Positions 34,235-44,024 of a stretch of 64,000 bases of DNA are shown here, piece by piece. Under the pieces are notes generated by a model that made no database searches, was not told where the DNA came from, and saw only the letters and a program-made list of their open reading frames with translations. Source of the stretch: Hanleya hanleyi. Lineage: Eukaryota; Mollusca; Polyplacophora; Lepidopleurida; Hanleyidae. Within the stretch, counting starts at the first letter, position 1. The number at the start of each line of letters is the position of its first letter. Made by a program: the position numbers and the translations under genes. Location of the stretch: assembly GCA_036873755.1 (NCBI GenBank), contig JAVTVY010033871.1, forward strand, positions 62,001-126,000, written 5' to 3'.

Positions 34235-34644
34235 ATGGCCTCGATTGTTTTGCTAGTATGTGGAGCTCTGGTCAATGCTCTTACCTTCAGTAGGTCAAAT
34301 TACCTCTTTTCCATATTTCGAAGTTCGGGTGTTGACGAAGAGCGCAAACGTCATGACCAGGTTATAGACATATGACAAAACAGCGAGCTGAAAGACTTGA
34401 CAGGATAAATGAAGAGCTCCGACGACAGGGACACGCCGTACGTACATTCCATGACGTCGATGCCGCGACCCGTGAGTACTACCAAATCACGGGCAAAATA
34501 CCCGACCCTCTCGGCCCAGAGCCTCGACTTTCAGACATGTACGTACGTTCAGGTAAACAGAAGGACCGGGAGACCGTCTTTGTCATTCTAGGAATGGGCG
34601 TGACGCGGCTCGTAGCCTACAAAGTAAGCAAATTCAGCAAATAG
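34235..34644 (+). pseudogene. Small membrane protein of the virus-like element, longest copy
   Basis: This is the only copy followed by its native downstream sequence. The N-terminal hydrophobic segment and charged block are as in 27425-27565; the frame stops at 34375. An overlapping frame from 34372 then encodes the continuing charged helix (RAERLDRINEELRRQGHAV), a middle domain with PDPLGPEPRLSDMY and a hydrophobic C-terminal stretch (VFVILGMGVTRLVAY). One frameshift separates the halves. Two membrane segments with a charged helix between them suggest a small virion or membrane protein. Confidence 0.5.
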
Positions 34645-34650
34645 GCGAGA

Positions 34651-36504
34651 AATCGCTTGTGGCTTCAATTCATTCTGTCAGTACACACCAATTTCTGATA
34701 TCAAGCTTTGTCGCATTTGCACGAGCGAAATAAGACCAAAATCCCGCGTCGAGAGCGCCGTATTTTTCGTATTATGATAGGAGTCGACACGACGGCTGGA
34801 TCAGCGGACACTAAATACTGCAGCACTGTGTGTGGTTAATGACTGTCGGATCTTATAGTGAGTCGTTCGCAGGCCAACTAAATGTACATTGTGTAAATGT
34901 ACTGCATGTACGCTCGACCCAGATACTCAACCTTGAAGATCACTACATGTATATTTGCTCGACCCAGTTGTGAATGAAAGCAGGGCGACCTACATGTCAC
35001 GGTGACTTATATACTATCCAACCTACTTTCTCTCTGAAACAAACATTGCACAATAGATTTGATGGACGTCGTCCATTACAGCAAAATATCTTGAAATAAT
35101 ATGTGAAAGATGTAATATGCTGGGATTTAATTCACTGATATACGGATACTGACCAATTGTAGATTGGATAAAATCGTATCCACATCAGACTGACTCGAAA
35201 ATTCTAAGGCGAGTGGTAGATATATATGTGTGTTTCAAAGCCCTAAATATCGACCGTGAAAGATTACTCCGGTGAGTCAATGCGATATGTTAAATCGAAT
35301 ATTTCAGTTACGTCTCACAATCGGGTTCGCCCCGACAACTCTGCTCTTGGAACTCTTGCTCTTCTCACAAATATTCTAGATTCATTTCGAATACACTAAA
35401 ATGTCTAGGATGCCACGGAGGAGAGTTATTGAGGGCAATTGAGTCCCAAATAATACAAAATAATTTAATTTAATAAAAAATGTCACATGCTACGAAGCCA
35501 TGTGACGGTATTCAGTGAAAAATGAAACCCCCGTTATTGCATTTTTTGACTGGTATTTTTTTTTGACCCCCCACCTCCCTGTTCCGCACGCCCGCTATCC
35601 ACCCTCTACTTGTCCGATGCCGACCCGCTACCCGTGCCCTAGATGCCCCTGCTCGCCCCATCCGTCCCACTCAGGAGTCCATCCCCCAAGCCTCCCTGCT
35701 GCTGTTGTCGAGTGATTCAGACAAACATTTAAACACAAAGGACCCATTGGACCAAACAGATTTTCCAGCCGTGGAGATATAATGCCACTGCGTAGCACCA
35801 AGCTAAATAAGGCTTTTATTTAAGATGTCCGTCGTGCCTGAATTTGTGTTCGATTGACTCGATTTTGACCCTTTTTTCACGAAATCGCTCATGCTGCGGG
35901 AATTTAGTTTCATGCCAGAACTAGAATCATAACGCATTAAGCCAGACATTTCACACATTGCGTACATATATTTTGTCTTGTTAATACATTAAAAGACAAT
36001 TATTTTCAGAACATCATATTTTTTCGATTTCAACCGCACTTTCCAATGCAATAAACTACATGTACATTTTGCTTTATTTTTCAATGTCTAGCTCATCAGG
36101 TGAATAACCGACATTATGAAATACCCGTTTAGGAGATTGGTGCTGATTCTGAGCAAAGCAATGTTATCCTTTATAAAATGCCAGAAGGATTGGCTATAGA
36201 CGTGAAGCACATAAAATACATACCCAATTCGTACCTAATACGTGACCAAAAGGTTAGAGTAAAAAAGGAAGTTTGATCCGTCACGTTTATACCCAAAGTA
36301 TTGGGCCAAAATGACCCAGTCATGCTGGCAGTGTACAATAGATGAATATAGCCCAACTCGGCTTGTATTCTTGTATATCAACCTTCAGTCTATTCCAACG
36401 GCGTCTTGTCAGTAACGAAGCTATATTTATAATTAGCGAGTTCATATTCTCTATGGCGAGAATGAGACGAGATCGACATGTACCTGAATCTAACAATTTT
36501 TAAT
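34651..36504. other. Intergenic, no gene recognised
   Basis: AT-rich. A Pro/Cys-rich open frame at 35515-35715 (+) comes from a C-rich tract. No repeat structure or exon was recognised. Confidence 0.5.
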
Positions 36505-37221
36505 TCACTGAAATAATAAAGGGTACGCAAACAAAACCTTTAGTGTCGTTGATCGACGTTGAATGCTTCCAAGTAAAAATATGACCGGATCACGCAGTCC
36601 AGCAATGGTAACTGCATATCCATTTGTTCTCAAGCTGAATCTATGTAGGTGTATACCTTGATCCCTGTACCCGAACACACAGCCAAACATCCGGTTTGTG
36701 AGACTTACCCATGTGGGACAATCTATCGAGTCCTTTTTTGTCAGTACTGTCCGTATATAATCTCCGCTAGGTGAGAACAACAATACACTATTTGTCTTAT
36801 ACGATGAAACATATATATACCCTTCCTGGTCAACACATACACCCCATGGCAATGACGTCTGTTCACTACTTAGTAGGCGACGCTTCTCACTCCCATCATA
36901 GCTGAATATGATGACGTCATTCCGACTGGAATCTGTCACCACAACATCTCCTTGTACATCAACAGCCACACCGAATGGATTTATCAGTTCTCCCTTCCCG
37001 TATGTTTGTAGGATGTTACCCTTACAGTCAATGTGATGTACGGCATGATTCACCGTCCTTTCGATCACCAAGTATGTTGGTTGTCCATCTATTGGTCGAC
37101 CACACACAACAGACGGATAGTGAGAGGAGAACGGCAACGCGACGTTGGTGTGACCTGTCCTGGTAAGGTCACTCACTATTAGCTGTACATTCTGATCTGA
37201 TGCTGGGTCGACATCAGGCAT
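36505..37221 (-). CDS. TRIM-like protein, C-terminal NHL/beta-propeller exon
   Basis: A 238-codon minus-strand frame with NHL-type blades: INPFGVAVDVQGDVVVTDS, LPWGVCVDQEGYIYVSS and VLLFSPSGDYIRTVL. The G-V-x-V-D-x-x-G-x-I-x-V pattern is the blade signature of the beta-propeller used by TRIM-NHL proteins to bind RNA or protein targets. No donor/acceptor pair connecting it to the N-terminal frames was settled. Between them lies a duplicated 400-bp segment whose left copy includes the first ~20 bp of this frame. It is probably the 3' exon of the TRIM gene at 38093-39479. Confidence 0.7.
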   Translation of the reverse strand: MPDVDPASDQNVQLIVSDLTRTGHTNVALPFSSHYPSVVCGRPIDGQPTYLVIERTVNHAVHHIDCKGNILQTYGKGELINPFGVAVDVQGDVVVTDSSRNDVIIFSYDGSEKRRLLSSEQTSLPWGVCVDQEGYIYVSSYKTNSVLLFSPSGDYIRTVLTKKDSIDCPTWVSLTNRMFGCVFGYRDQGIHLHRFSLRTNGYAVTIAGLRDPVIFLLGSIQRRSTTLKVLFAYPLLFQ

Positions 37222-37600
37222 TACAGACTAGTCTTTTGTGTTAAATGCCGTCATTTACATCTGACGACGATACAGCTCACCAATCTCCAATGTACGAGTT
37301 GTCACAGCGAAACAGCTCACCAATTACCAGTATACGAGTTGTCAGAGCATTTCCATCATAGCTCTCTAGATTTGTATCTAATACCGCTTATGCCGGTGCT
37401 AGGGGCCGTGTGGTCATATCATCCAAGTTGCCACATGTACAGGTACAATAAAAGCGTACCTGAGATACAACACATATCACGAATCGTTAGATTCTTGGTA
37501 TGTGCTTTCGAATAGGTTAACCAGAAGACTATTCTGTGAAGTCATGTGACGCAGTCAGTATGTCGGCACCTCTTCCCACTTCCCTTATATGTGTTGTAAT
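37201..37600. repeat. Direct duplication inside the TRIM locus, left copy
   Basis: Matches 37709-38108 at a constant offset of 508 bp with very few changes (for example catcaggcatt against catcgggcctt). It spans the first ~20 bp of the NHL frame and the sequence upstream of it. Confidence 0.9.
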
Positions 37601-37708
37601 TTTTCCTGTATATGGCGAGATTCTGCTGGTGGACGTTTCGTCCCCGAGGCCCGCCCCCTGTACAGACCTTTTGGTCTTTGATATATGTTGGCACTTGTGG
37701 GAAGTTGA

Positions 37709-38108
37709 TGCTGGGTCGACATCGGGCCTTACAGACTAGTCTTTTGTGTTAAATGCCGTCATTTACATCTGACGACGATACAGCTCACCAATCTCCAATG
37801 TACGAGTTGTCACAGCGAAACAGCTCACCAATTACCAGTATACGAGTTGTCAGAGCATTTCCATCATAGCTCTCTAGATTTGTATCTAATACCGCTTATG
37901 CCGGTGCTAGGGGCCGTGTGGTCATATCATCCAAGTTGCCACATGTACAGGTACAATAAAAGCGTACCTGAGATACAACACATATCACGAATCGTTAGAT
38001 TCTTGGTATGTGCTTTAGAATAGGTTAACCAGAAGACTAGTCTGTGAAGTCATGTGACGCAGTCAGTATGTCGGCACCTCTTCCCACTTCCCTTATATGT
38101 GTTGTAAT
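37709..38108. repeat. Direct duplication inside the TRIM locus, right copy
   Basis: Second copy of 37201-37600. Its right end covers the last few codons and stop of the middle TRIM frame (38093-39040). Both copies contain a block (gctaggggccgt, then gcgtacctgagatac) resembling the 3' tail of the RT element at 7.67-7.76 kb and 44.04-44.14 kb. Confidence 0.9.
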
Positions 38109-39040
38109 CTCTTAGACACCACGATAGTGTTATTATTTACACAAACATCGTAAGCTCTGCCTTTTGTGCTATAACTATTACTGATATCTGTCATAGTATT
38201 ATGGTTGACGCAATATAAGTGTCCGTGAACACAAACGAACACATTGTTGTCGTGGAAAGCTATACCCGTGAAACCAAGGCCCGAAGGAGCCGGTATTCTC
38301 TGAATTAGTCTCAGCGTTTTCTGTCTTCGTCCCATCTTGATATTAGAGACACATTCATCACTCGGATTGTGGCGTTCTGTAGTTGAGTCATCTCGGCACG
38401 TCAAAGTAAAATGTTTCTGCAGACCGTCAGTGATGGAGGAATCCAGCGTTGATTGAAATTTCGGAATCTGATAATCAGGGACGGACACGGACTCTGATGT
38501 CAGGTTTGTACTTCTCTGCTTGACAAGATTGTAATCATGAAGTACTTCTGTCTCACTACCTTTCGTCAATAGAACGTTTGTATATGATATATGACTTTCC
38601 ATCTTAGTTAAGAGAAACTGAACCTCTTCTAATTCATTCTGCTGGGTCTTTATTCCGCTCGACATAACTATTTCAGCCTCGTCGATCGCCTTGTCTGCTG
38701 CTTGGTTTATTAAAGACATAAGTTTTTCTCGCTCTTCATTGATAGAATTAATCAAAGCTTTCTTTTCTCTTCCTAACGTCGAGATATTTCGAAAAATATA
38801 TCCCACCACCGTTGATATTTCTCGTTGCTTCGATTGTAGTTCCGAAACGTCATTCCTAAGATCCTCTCGTTTTCCTTTGACCGCCTCCTGAAATGTGACC
38901 GCCTTGTGATCTGTATGATCTAATGCTTTACAATCTCGACAGATCAACAGCTGACAAGGGAGACAAAAGTAACGGACGATTTCGTCCTGGTGATTGCGGC
39001 ATTTAATTGCAGTTTTCTCTCTCGTCGCCTGTATCCACAT
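38093..39040 (-). CDS. TRIM-like protein, B-box 2, coiled coil and start of propeller
   Basis: A 315-codon minus-strand frame. After about ten residues comes a B-box 2 zinc motif (IKCRNHQDEIVRYFCLPC, then LLICRDCKALDHTDHKAV), then a ~130-residue coiled coil rich in E/K/Q, then a linker and the first propeller-like blade (GFTGIAFHDNNVFVCVHG). It overlaps the upstream RING frame by 38 bp in a different frame, and the protein sequence reads smoothly from one to the other. A one-base indel or sequencing error near 39005-39040 probably separates them. The frame ends at 38093 inside the duplicated segment. Confidence 0.8.
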   Translation of the reverse strand: MWIQATREKTAIKCRNHQDEIVRYFCLPCQLLICRDCKALDHTDHKAVTFQEAVKGKREDLRNDVSELQSKQREISTVVGYIFRNISTLGREKKALINSINEEREKLMSLINQAADKAIDEAEIVMSSGIKTQQNELEEVQFLLTKMESHISYTNVLLTKGSETEVLHDYNLVKQRSTNLTSESVSVPDYQIPKFQSTLDSSITDGLQKHFTLTCRDDSTTERHNPSDECVSNIKMGRRQKTLRLIQRIPAPSGLGFTGIAFHDNNVFVCVHGHLYCVNHNTMTDISNSYSTKGRAYDVCVNNNTIVVSKRLQHI

Positions 39041-39479
39041 CTTTGCCTATTGGCAAAATATGATGGTTTCTAGATAATTTGGCTTTTATATGGGCTTTAA
39101 TACATCCTTCACACAGATAGTCACAGCATTCAATACATTTTGACTTAGCGGGAGAATTGACGCCTTCGTGATTACGAGGGTCGCAGGATCTATTTGCAGG
39201 AAGTTTGATATACTCGTCCTGGAGCCTCACAATAAAAAATCTGTGTGTTAATCCATCCACGCCATCCTTAGGAAGCGTTGTTATACTACGACACAGGGGG
39301 CATAGAAACGTTTCTCGAGCTGATGTTTTGTCGATGTAAAGCTGGAGACATTCCCGGCATACAGAGTGACCACAAGGGAGAAGTTTGGGTTTTTGGAAGT
39401 ATTGCAGACATAGGGGACACGTGACCAGGTCAGAAATGTTCTTCTTCTCAATTTTACCGGTGTCCTCTCCAGTAGCCAT
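39003..39479 (-). CDS. TRIM-type RING E3 ligase, N-terminal RING and B-box 1
   Basis: The ATG at 39479 (MATGEDTGKIEKKN) is preferred over the in-frame ATG at 39545 because a likely 3' splice site (ctttcag) lies between them. The RING finger has C-x2-C (CPLC), CGHSVCREC and CPLC in order at residues about 20-60. B-box 1 follows (CIECCDYLCEGCIKAH ... NHHI). RING-TRIM proteins transfer ubiquitin in immune or developmental regulation, and the family is strongly expanded in bivalves. The frame ends at 39003 just before the B-box 2, where the next frame takes over, so the gene is frameshifted here. Confidence 0.85.
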   Translation of the reverse strand: MATGEDTGKIEKKNISDLVTCPLCLQYFQKPKLLPCGHSVCRECLQLYIDKTSARETFLCPLCRSITTLPKDGVDGLTHRFFIVRLQDEYIKLPANRSCDPRNHEGVNSPAKSKCIECCDYLCEGCIKAHIKAKLSRNHHILPIGKDVDTGDERENCN

Positions 39480-39545
39480 CTTTGATTTCTGTGATAATTC
39501 CTGCTGAAAGTGAACAAATCTGTTATCAGAGCAATTCAAACGCAT

Positions 39546-39839
39546 GTGTAAAATGAACTATATTGAATGGCAGTTTTCAATGGCAGGTTTAAATGATAAT
39601 GTCAGTGGGTTCGGCAATGCTACAAACCGCCGTTCAAATATATCCAACATTACCCAGCTATTTAAACCCCAAAAACGGAGACATCGCAGCCATGGTTGGC
39701 GAAAGTTTAACCCTACCCTACCCTACCCCTTCCAAACTTTCTGCGCTATCACCGGAACGACAAAAAATGGAGAGCTGAAACTTCGTGACTTTATAGTTTT
39801 TCATATTGGGGTCATTTTGAGCCTATTTGCATAACCCCG
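39546..39839. other. Upstream region of the TRIM gene, nothing recognised
   Basis: Probable 5' untranslated or promoter DNA. It contains a ccctaccctacccctacc-like run near 39712. The open frames here look like chance. Confidence 0.4.
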
Positions 39840-39849
39840 CGAGCAGAGG

Positions 39850-40265
39850 ATCATGGGACAATTCAAGATGGCGGCCACGTGTTGTCGCAGAAAAGTGATC
39901 CTTTTTATCATATTTCTTCAAAATTTCTGCTTTGCCGCGATGAAAAGCGGGCAAAAAACTATTTTATTTTACATCGGATTAATTTATCAAGCAGTTTTTG
40001 CGGAGAAATTGCATAAATGAAAAATTCGGAAAATCTTACTGAAAATCGACCCAAAAAATGCCGTTTTTGTAGATGACGTCATCAAAGCGGCCAACTTGGA
40101 TTTTTTTTATGTTTTCTGGTAGAGCCTGACCCACGGGTATAGTGTATTAAGTTTCAGCCCCCTAGCTCAAGGGGTAAGAAAAATAATTAGGGGGACATTT
40201 CGCCTCCCCCCTCCCCCCGAAGGTCACAACAGGTCCCAAAAAGCCCAGGCCAGATAGGGTTAATT
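39850..40265 (+). repeat. Dispersed repeat family B, copy 2
   Basis: It carries gatgacgtcatc, ccaacttggatttttttt, a ggtagagcct segment, agtttcag, a C-rich tract with cgcctcccccc, and the end ggccagataggg. The same order is found inverted at about 47170-47400. It ends directly where the RT element frame begins. Confidence 0.6.
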
Positions 40266-40270
40266 GTTCG

Positions 40271-41104
40271 ATGATTCACGATCATATCACTTTAAATTAC
40301 TTGAGTTCAACTAACACACCAGATAGTATACATAGCTTACGTACAGTTCAGTATGCGTTGCCTGCTTTAGATCAAATTGTCAGAGATATACAACAATCTG
40401 CGTCTTCGGGAAATATAATACAACCAAAAATCAGTAAATTATGTCAAGATATAGCGTATTTTCGGTTGTATCGTCCAGTGCGCATAATCGAAACATCTCA
40501 AGATCGGCTTTTCTTGAAACTCAGCTACTTAGATAAAGGACCGGACATTATTAATTTACCTCGAATCCTGAATGATCCATTCAGGTTCACAGAACCTCAT
40601 TGCATTTCATATAAGTATACTCAATCTATAGCTACTAACATATTCAATTACTCCAATGATGTCAAGGAGTTTGACTGGAACTTATACACGTCAGTAGGCT
40701 ATAGTTGTTACTGTCTATCGTCAAACTTTATCTATACACCATGAACACATGTTGTGATTGGTGACCCTGATGTGGTGATTGATAAGGACCTGAAATTACT
40801 CCTGATGAAAGGACCTAAATATAGAAGGCAGAGAAGAATAAATCTGAAGGCCAACCAGAAGATAGTCATGTCTGCATTGGAACATTACGTTATTGATTGG
40901 TCTAAGCGAGAAAAAGTTGAACCTGATTGACTGGACCTCAACGGAAGCAAGGTCGTCGAAACAATCTGCCATATAAGGACACAGAAATACTCTTCCCCAA
41001 ACAAAACAAGTACTGAAAAACCTCAATTCGCAAGAATTCCTAGCAAATCTCCAGAGTAAAATTGTCATAGCCTTAGCAGACAAAGCTTCAAATAATATAA
41101 TTAT
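40271..41104 (+). pseudogene. RT retroelement copy 2, N-terminal part
   Basis: The frame 40271-40744 (157 codons, MIHDHITLNYLSSTNTPDSI to ..CLSSNFIYTP) continues in other frames to about 41100 with helical, basic sequence (KANQKIVMSALEHYVIDWSK) and ends in ADKASNNIIM, the region before RT domain motifs. It is the N-terminal part of the ORF whose RT core lies at 42600-44024; a tandem-repeat element separates the two. Several frame changes and stops make it inactive. Confidence 0.6.
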
Positions 41105-41106
41105 GT

Positions 41107-42589
41107 CTCCCCCAACTATGTTGGGGGGAGACATCTAGTGTTTGTGCTGTCTGTCTGTCTGTCTGTCTGGATGGATGGATGTCTGTCCGTCCCCTTGCCT
41201 TGTCTGCAAGATATCTTGAGAACTACTGGATGGAACTTCACCAAACTTGGATGGAAGCTTCATTGGGATAGCCCCCTCATTTGATTAGGTTTTGGTGTAT
41301 GTGCGTGCATTCATCCGTGTCCAGTGTCCGTCCGTCCGTCCATCTACTTGTACATGTATATACAGGCCTTGTCTGCAAGATATCTTGATAACTACTGGAC
41401 GGAATTTCACCCCACTTGGATGGAAGCTTCAGTGGGATAGCCTCCTCATTTGATTAGGTTTTGATGTGTGTGCGTGCATTCATCCATGTCCGGTGTCCGT
41501 CCGTCCGTCCATCTACTTGTACATGTATATACAGGGCTTGTTCGCAAGATATCTGGAGAACTACTGGAAGGAATTTCACCAAAATTAGATGGAAGCTTCA
41601 TTGGGATAGCCCCCTCATTTGATTAGGTTTTGGTGTAAGTGGGTGCATTCATCCGTGTCCGGTGTCCGTCCATCCGTCCATCTACTTGTACATGTATATA
41701 CAGGCCTTGTCTGCAAGATATCTTGAGAACTACTGGACGGAATCTCACCCCACTTGGATGGTAGCTACAGTGGGATAACCCCCTCATTCGGTTAGGTTTT
41801 GATGTGTGTGCGTGCATTCGTCCATGTCCGGTGTCCGTCCGTCCCTCCATCTACTTGTACATGTATATACAGGGCTTGTCTGCAAGATATCTTGAGAACT
41901 ACTGGACGGAATCTCACCCCACTTGGATGGAAGCTACAGTGGGATAGCCCCCTCATTTGATTAGGTTTTGGTGTGTGTGCGTGCATTCATCCATGTCCGG
42001 TGTCCGTCCATCTACTGGAGCTTGTATATACAGGGCTTGTCTGCAAGATATCTGGAGAACTACTAGACAGAATTTCACCAAACTTGGATGGAAGCTTCAG
42101 TGTGATAGCCCCCTCATTTGACTAGGTTTTGGTGTGTGTCACAGTGTGCATGCGTTCGTCCGGTGTCCGTCCGTCCATCTGCTTGTACATGTATATACAG
42201 GCTTTGTCTGCAAGATATCTTGAGAACTATTGGATGGAATTTCACCAAACTTGGATGGAAGCTTCATTGGGATAGCCCCAGCATTTGATCAGGTTTTAGT
42301 GTATGTGTGCATGCATTCATCCGTGTCCGGTGTCCGTCCCTCCGTTCATCTACTTGTACATGTATGTACAATGAAAATCGCTTCTTTGTAATTGATATTT
42401 TTAGATACGCGCTTTGTTTAAGATACTTATTGCTAGATTCATTTTATAGCACTTTCCCTTAAATTATGTTCCCATTCAAGGCAAGGTGGGAGGTTGGGGG
42501 AGACGTATGTTTTTGCTCAAAAAAGCAACCAGCATAGGTTTCATGCCGGAGCGGCAACTCAAGGGTCAAAGCGGAACCTCTAGTATTCA
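41107..42589. mobile_element. Tandem-repeat element inserted in the RT retroelement
   Basis: The left end is a hairpin (gtctcccccaac / gttggggggagac, 41105-41132) and the right region has gttgggggagac (42493-42504). Between them are about seven units of 160-175 bp containing gcaagatatcttgagaacta, cacttggatggaagct and gtgtccgtccgtcc. A 5-bp tatgt at 41102-41106 and 42590-42594 may be the target duplication. No protein is encoded. The structure recalls bivalve non-autonomous elements with a tandem-repeat core (pearl/HINE type), which is a comparison from general knowledge. Confidence 0.7.
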
Positions 42590-42594
42590 TATGT

Positions 42595-43487
42595 AAATAT
42601 TACTATTACCAGGTGCTGGTTAAAGGAATGAATATAGACATATCATCAAATTCGTCTACTCACTTCCAAATTTTAATTACTCTGAAAGATTTATTTAACA
42701 ATCACAAAACGTTTCTCAGGGAAAGAGGTATATGTCTTCCAACCAATCATAACGACATACCAAAAGTATACTGGACTCGCAAAATGCATAAATCACCATA
42801 CAAAGCTAGATTCATAGCTGGTTCTAGAAGCTGCACCACCAAGCTTCTTTCAACCCTATTGGCGAGGGTCCTTCAGTAGGTAAAAACATTTTGGGAAAGG
42901 TATTGCGCCACTATTTCTAAAAACATGCGTTGAATGTATGTGGATATTGAAAAACTCAAAATGTCTTACGGAAGAACTTGATGCTAAGGGTCATATACCG
43001 TACAGACATGTATCCACATGGGATTCCTCGACTCTCTATACTACATTCCCTCATCAGGTCCATATTGACCGTCTAAGTTCATTAATAGTAGTAAACTGAT
43101 AGTAGATATATTAATGTCGGAAGCCACAAATATTCTTTAGCTCTACTACATACAAGAGATATCATTCATGGGATGTTTCTTCGTTTATTGAGTTGCTTAA
43201 ATTTCTCATAAAAAATATCTATGTGAAATTTGTCAACACAATATATCAGCAGCATATAGGTATTCCAATGGGCATTAATTGTGCACCCCTGTTGGCTGAA
43301 CTGTATCTGTTCTCTTATGAATATGACTATATGTAGGCACTTTCAAAAACCGACCCGTTCCTTGGCATTCACCAAGCGCTATATAGACGATCTTCTCGCT
43401 GTAGATAATCGCTATATGACACAGTGAAGGATATATATCCACCTTCACTGGATTTGAAGGAAACTACAGATAGCCGTACAGGCATAT
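42595..43487 (+). pseudogene. RT retroelement copy 2, reverse transcriptase core
   Basis: It begins YYYYQVLVKGMNIDISSNSS, then KVYWTRKMHKSPYKARFIAG (42755-42815), then after frame changes the block around 43262-43320 with IPMGINCAPLLAEL and, near 43370-43400, the YIDDLLAVD catalytic motif (YxDD). It synthesises cDNA from the element RNA. It is broken by multiple frameshifts and by the SINE at 43498. The same protein is better preserved at 55144-54471 (minus). No endonuclease was visible. I place it near Penelope-like elements with reservation. Confidence 0.7.
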
Positions 43488-43497
43488 CATATTTAGA

Positions 43498-43670
43498 CCA
43501 CCGGCACTGGTTCGAGCCCAGCTGGTCTATGTGTGAAAGTTTGTCAGTTACTTGCCGAAGGGCGGTGGTTTTCTCCGGGGACTCTGGCTTCCTCCACCAA
43601 CCAAACTGGCTGTCACTATATGAGTAAGGCAAACTTGAGTGTGACATTAAGCCAAATTCCCTCCCTCCCC
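43498..43670 (+). mobile_element. tRNA-derived SINE with perfect 10-bp target duplication
   Basis: It is flanked by catatttaga on both sides (43488-43497 and 43671-43680). It starts with a tRNA B box (GGTTCGAGCCC at about 43510), so the A box is lost. The body carries the phrases ggtggttttctccgg and ctggcttcctccacca, which look like a conserved SINE central domain. It interrupts the RT ORF: the sequence on either side joins to match 54.82 kb (minus), which lacks the insertion. Confidence 0.88.
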
Positions 43671-43680
43671 CATATTTAGA

Positions 43681-44024
43681 TCTATATCTCTACAAAAATG
43701 AAGCGGGTTTTCTCTTTCGTCGAATTTATGACAAAAGAGATGATTACAATTTCGACACCGTAAACTATCCCTTTCTGATATTAATATTGCACAGTAAACC
43801 TGCATATGGCGTATACATATCTCGCCTAGTAGCATTTGCTAGATCCTATGTTAAATGTGACGATTTTAATCAACGTCACAAAACAGTGTTGCAGAAACTT
43901 ATCAAACAGGGCTATTCCACCAAGCGCCTTCACTCAAAATTTCTCAAATTTGGCGATACATATCGCATACTGATAGCAAAATACGAACGTTGCTCGCGAG
44001 ATCTATGGCGTTACGTTTCGTAAC
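43681..44024 (+). pseudogene. RT retroelement copy 2, C-terminal part
   Basis: It begins right after the SINE's second target duplication (43671-43680). A frame continues to PAYGVYISRLVAFARSYVKC and ends LWRYVS before a TAA at 44021-44023. It matches 7468-7650 and 54701-54471 (minus). Confidence 0.7.

Larger units (their letters stand above)
24162..34376 (+). repeat. Three exact tandem copies of a 3405-bp segment
   Basis: Unit starts (aattgtttcgcgaccgcc) are at 24162, 27567 and 30972; the third unit ends ...gacatatgac at 34376. Every gene-sized landmark repeats at exactly +3405 and +6810. I counted only about seven base differences among the three, for example C/T at 24377 against 27782 and 31187, and two changes near 32005 in unit 3. 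Unit borders lie inside genes: each internal junction joins the middle of the plus-strand membrane protein gene to the middle of the minus-strand acidic gene. The flank after unit 3 begins with aa, as does the unit, a 2-bp microhomology. Confidence 0.97.
22031..34650. mobile_element. Decayed virus-like DNA element with internal tandem triplication
   Basis: A GC-richer block carrying fragments of a packaging ATPase, a capsid-like protein and several small structural or membrane proteins. The gene set resembles polinton/adinto-type dsDNA elements in part, but no protein-primed polymerase, integrase or protease was recognised. All genes are broken. The core segment 24162-34376 is a threefold tandem repeat; 22031-24161 and 34377-34650 are single-copy flanks of the same element. 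Terminal repeats were not identified, so the outer limits are approximate. Confidence 0.7.

Noticed and set aside
35515..35715. Pro/Cys-rich 66-codon frame
   Set aside because: Low-complexity C-rich tract without splice sites or homology.
41623..41986. Minus-strand frames rich in Thr, His and Gly
   Set aside because: They follow the ~170-bp repeat unit of the tandem-repeat element.
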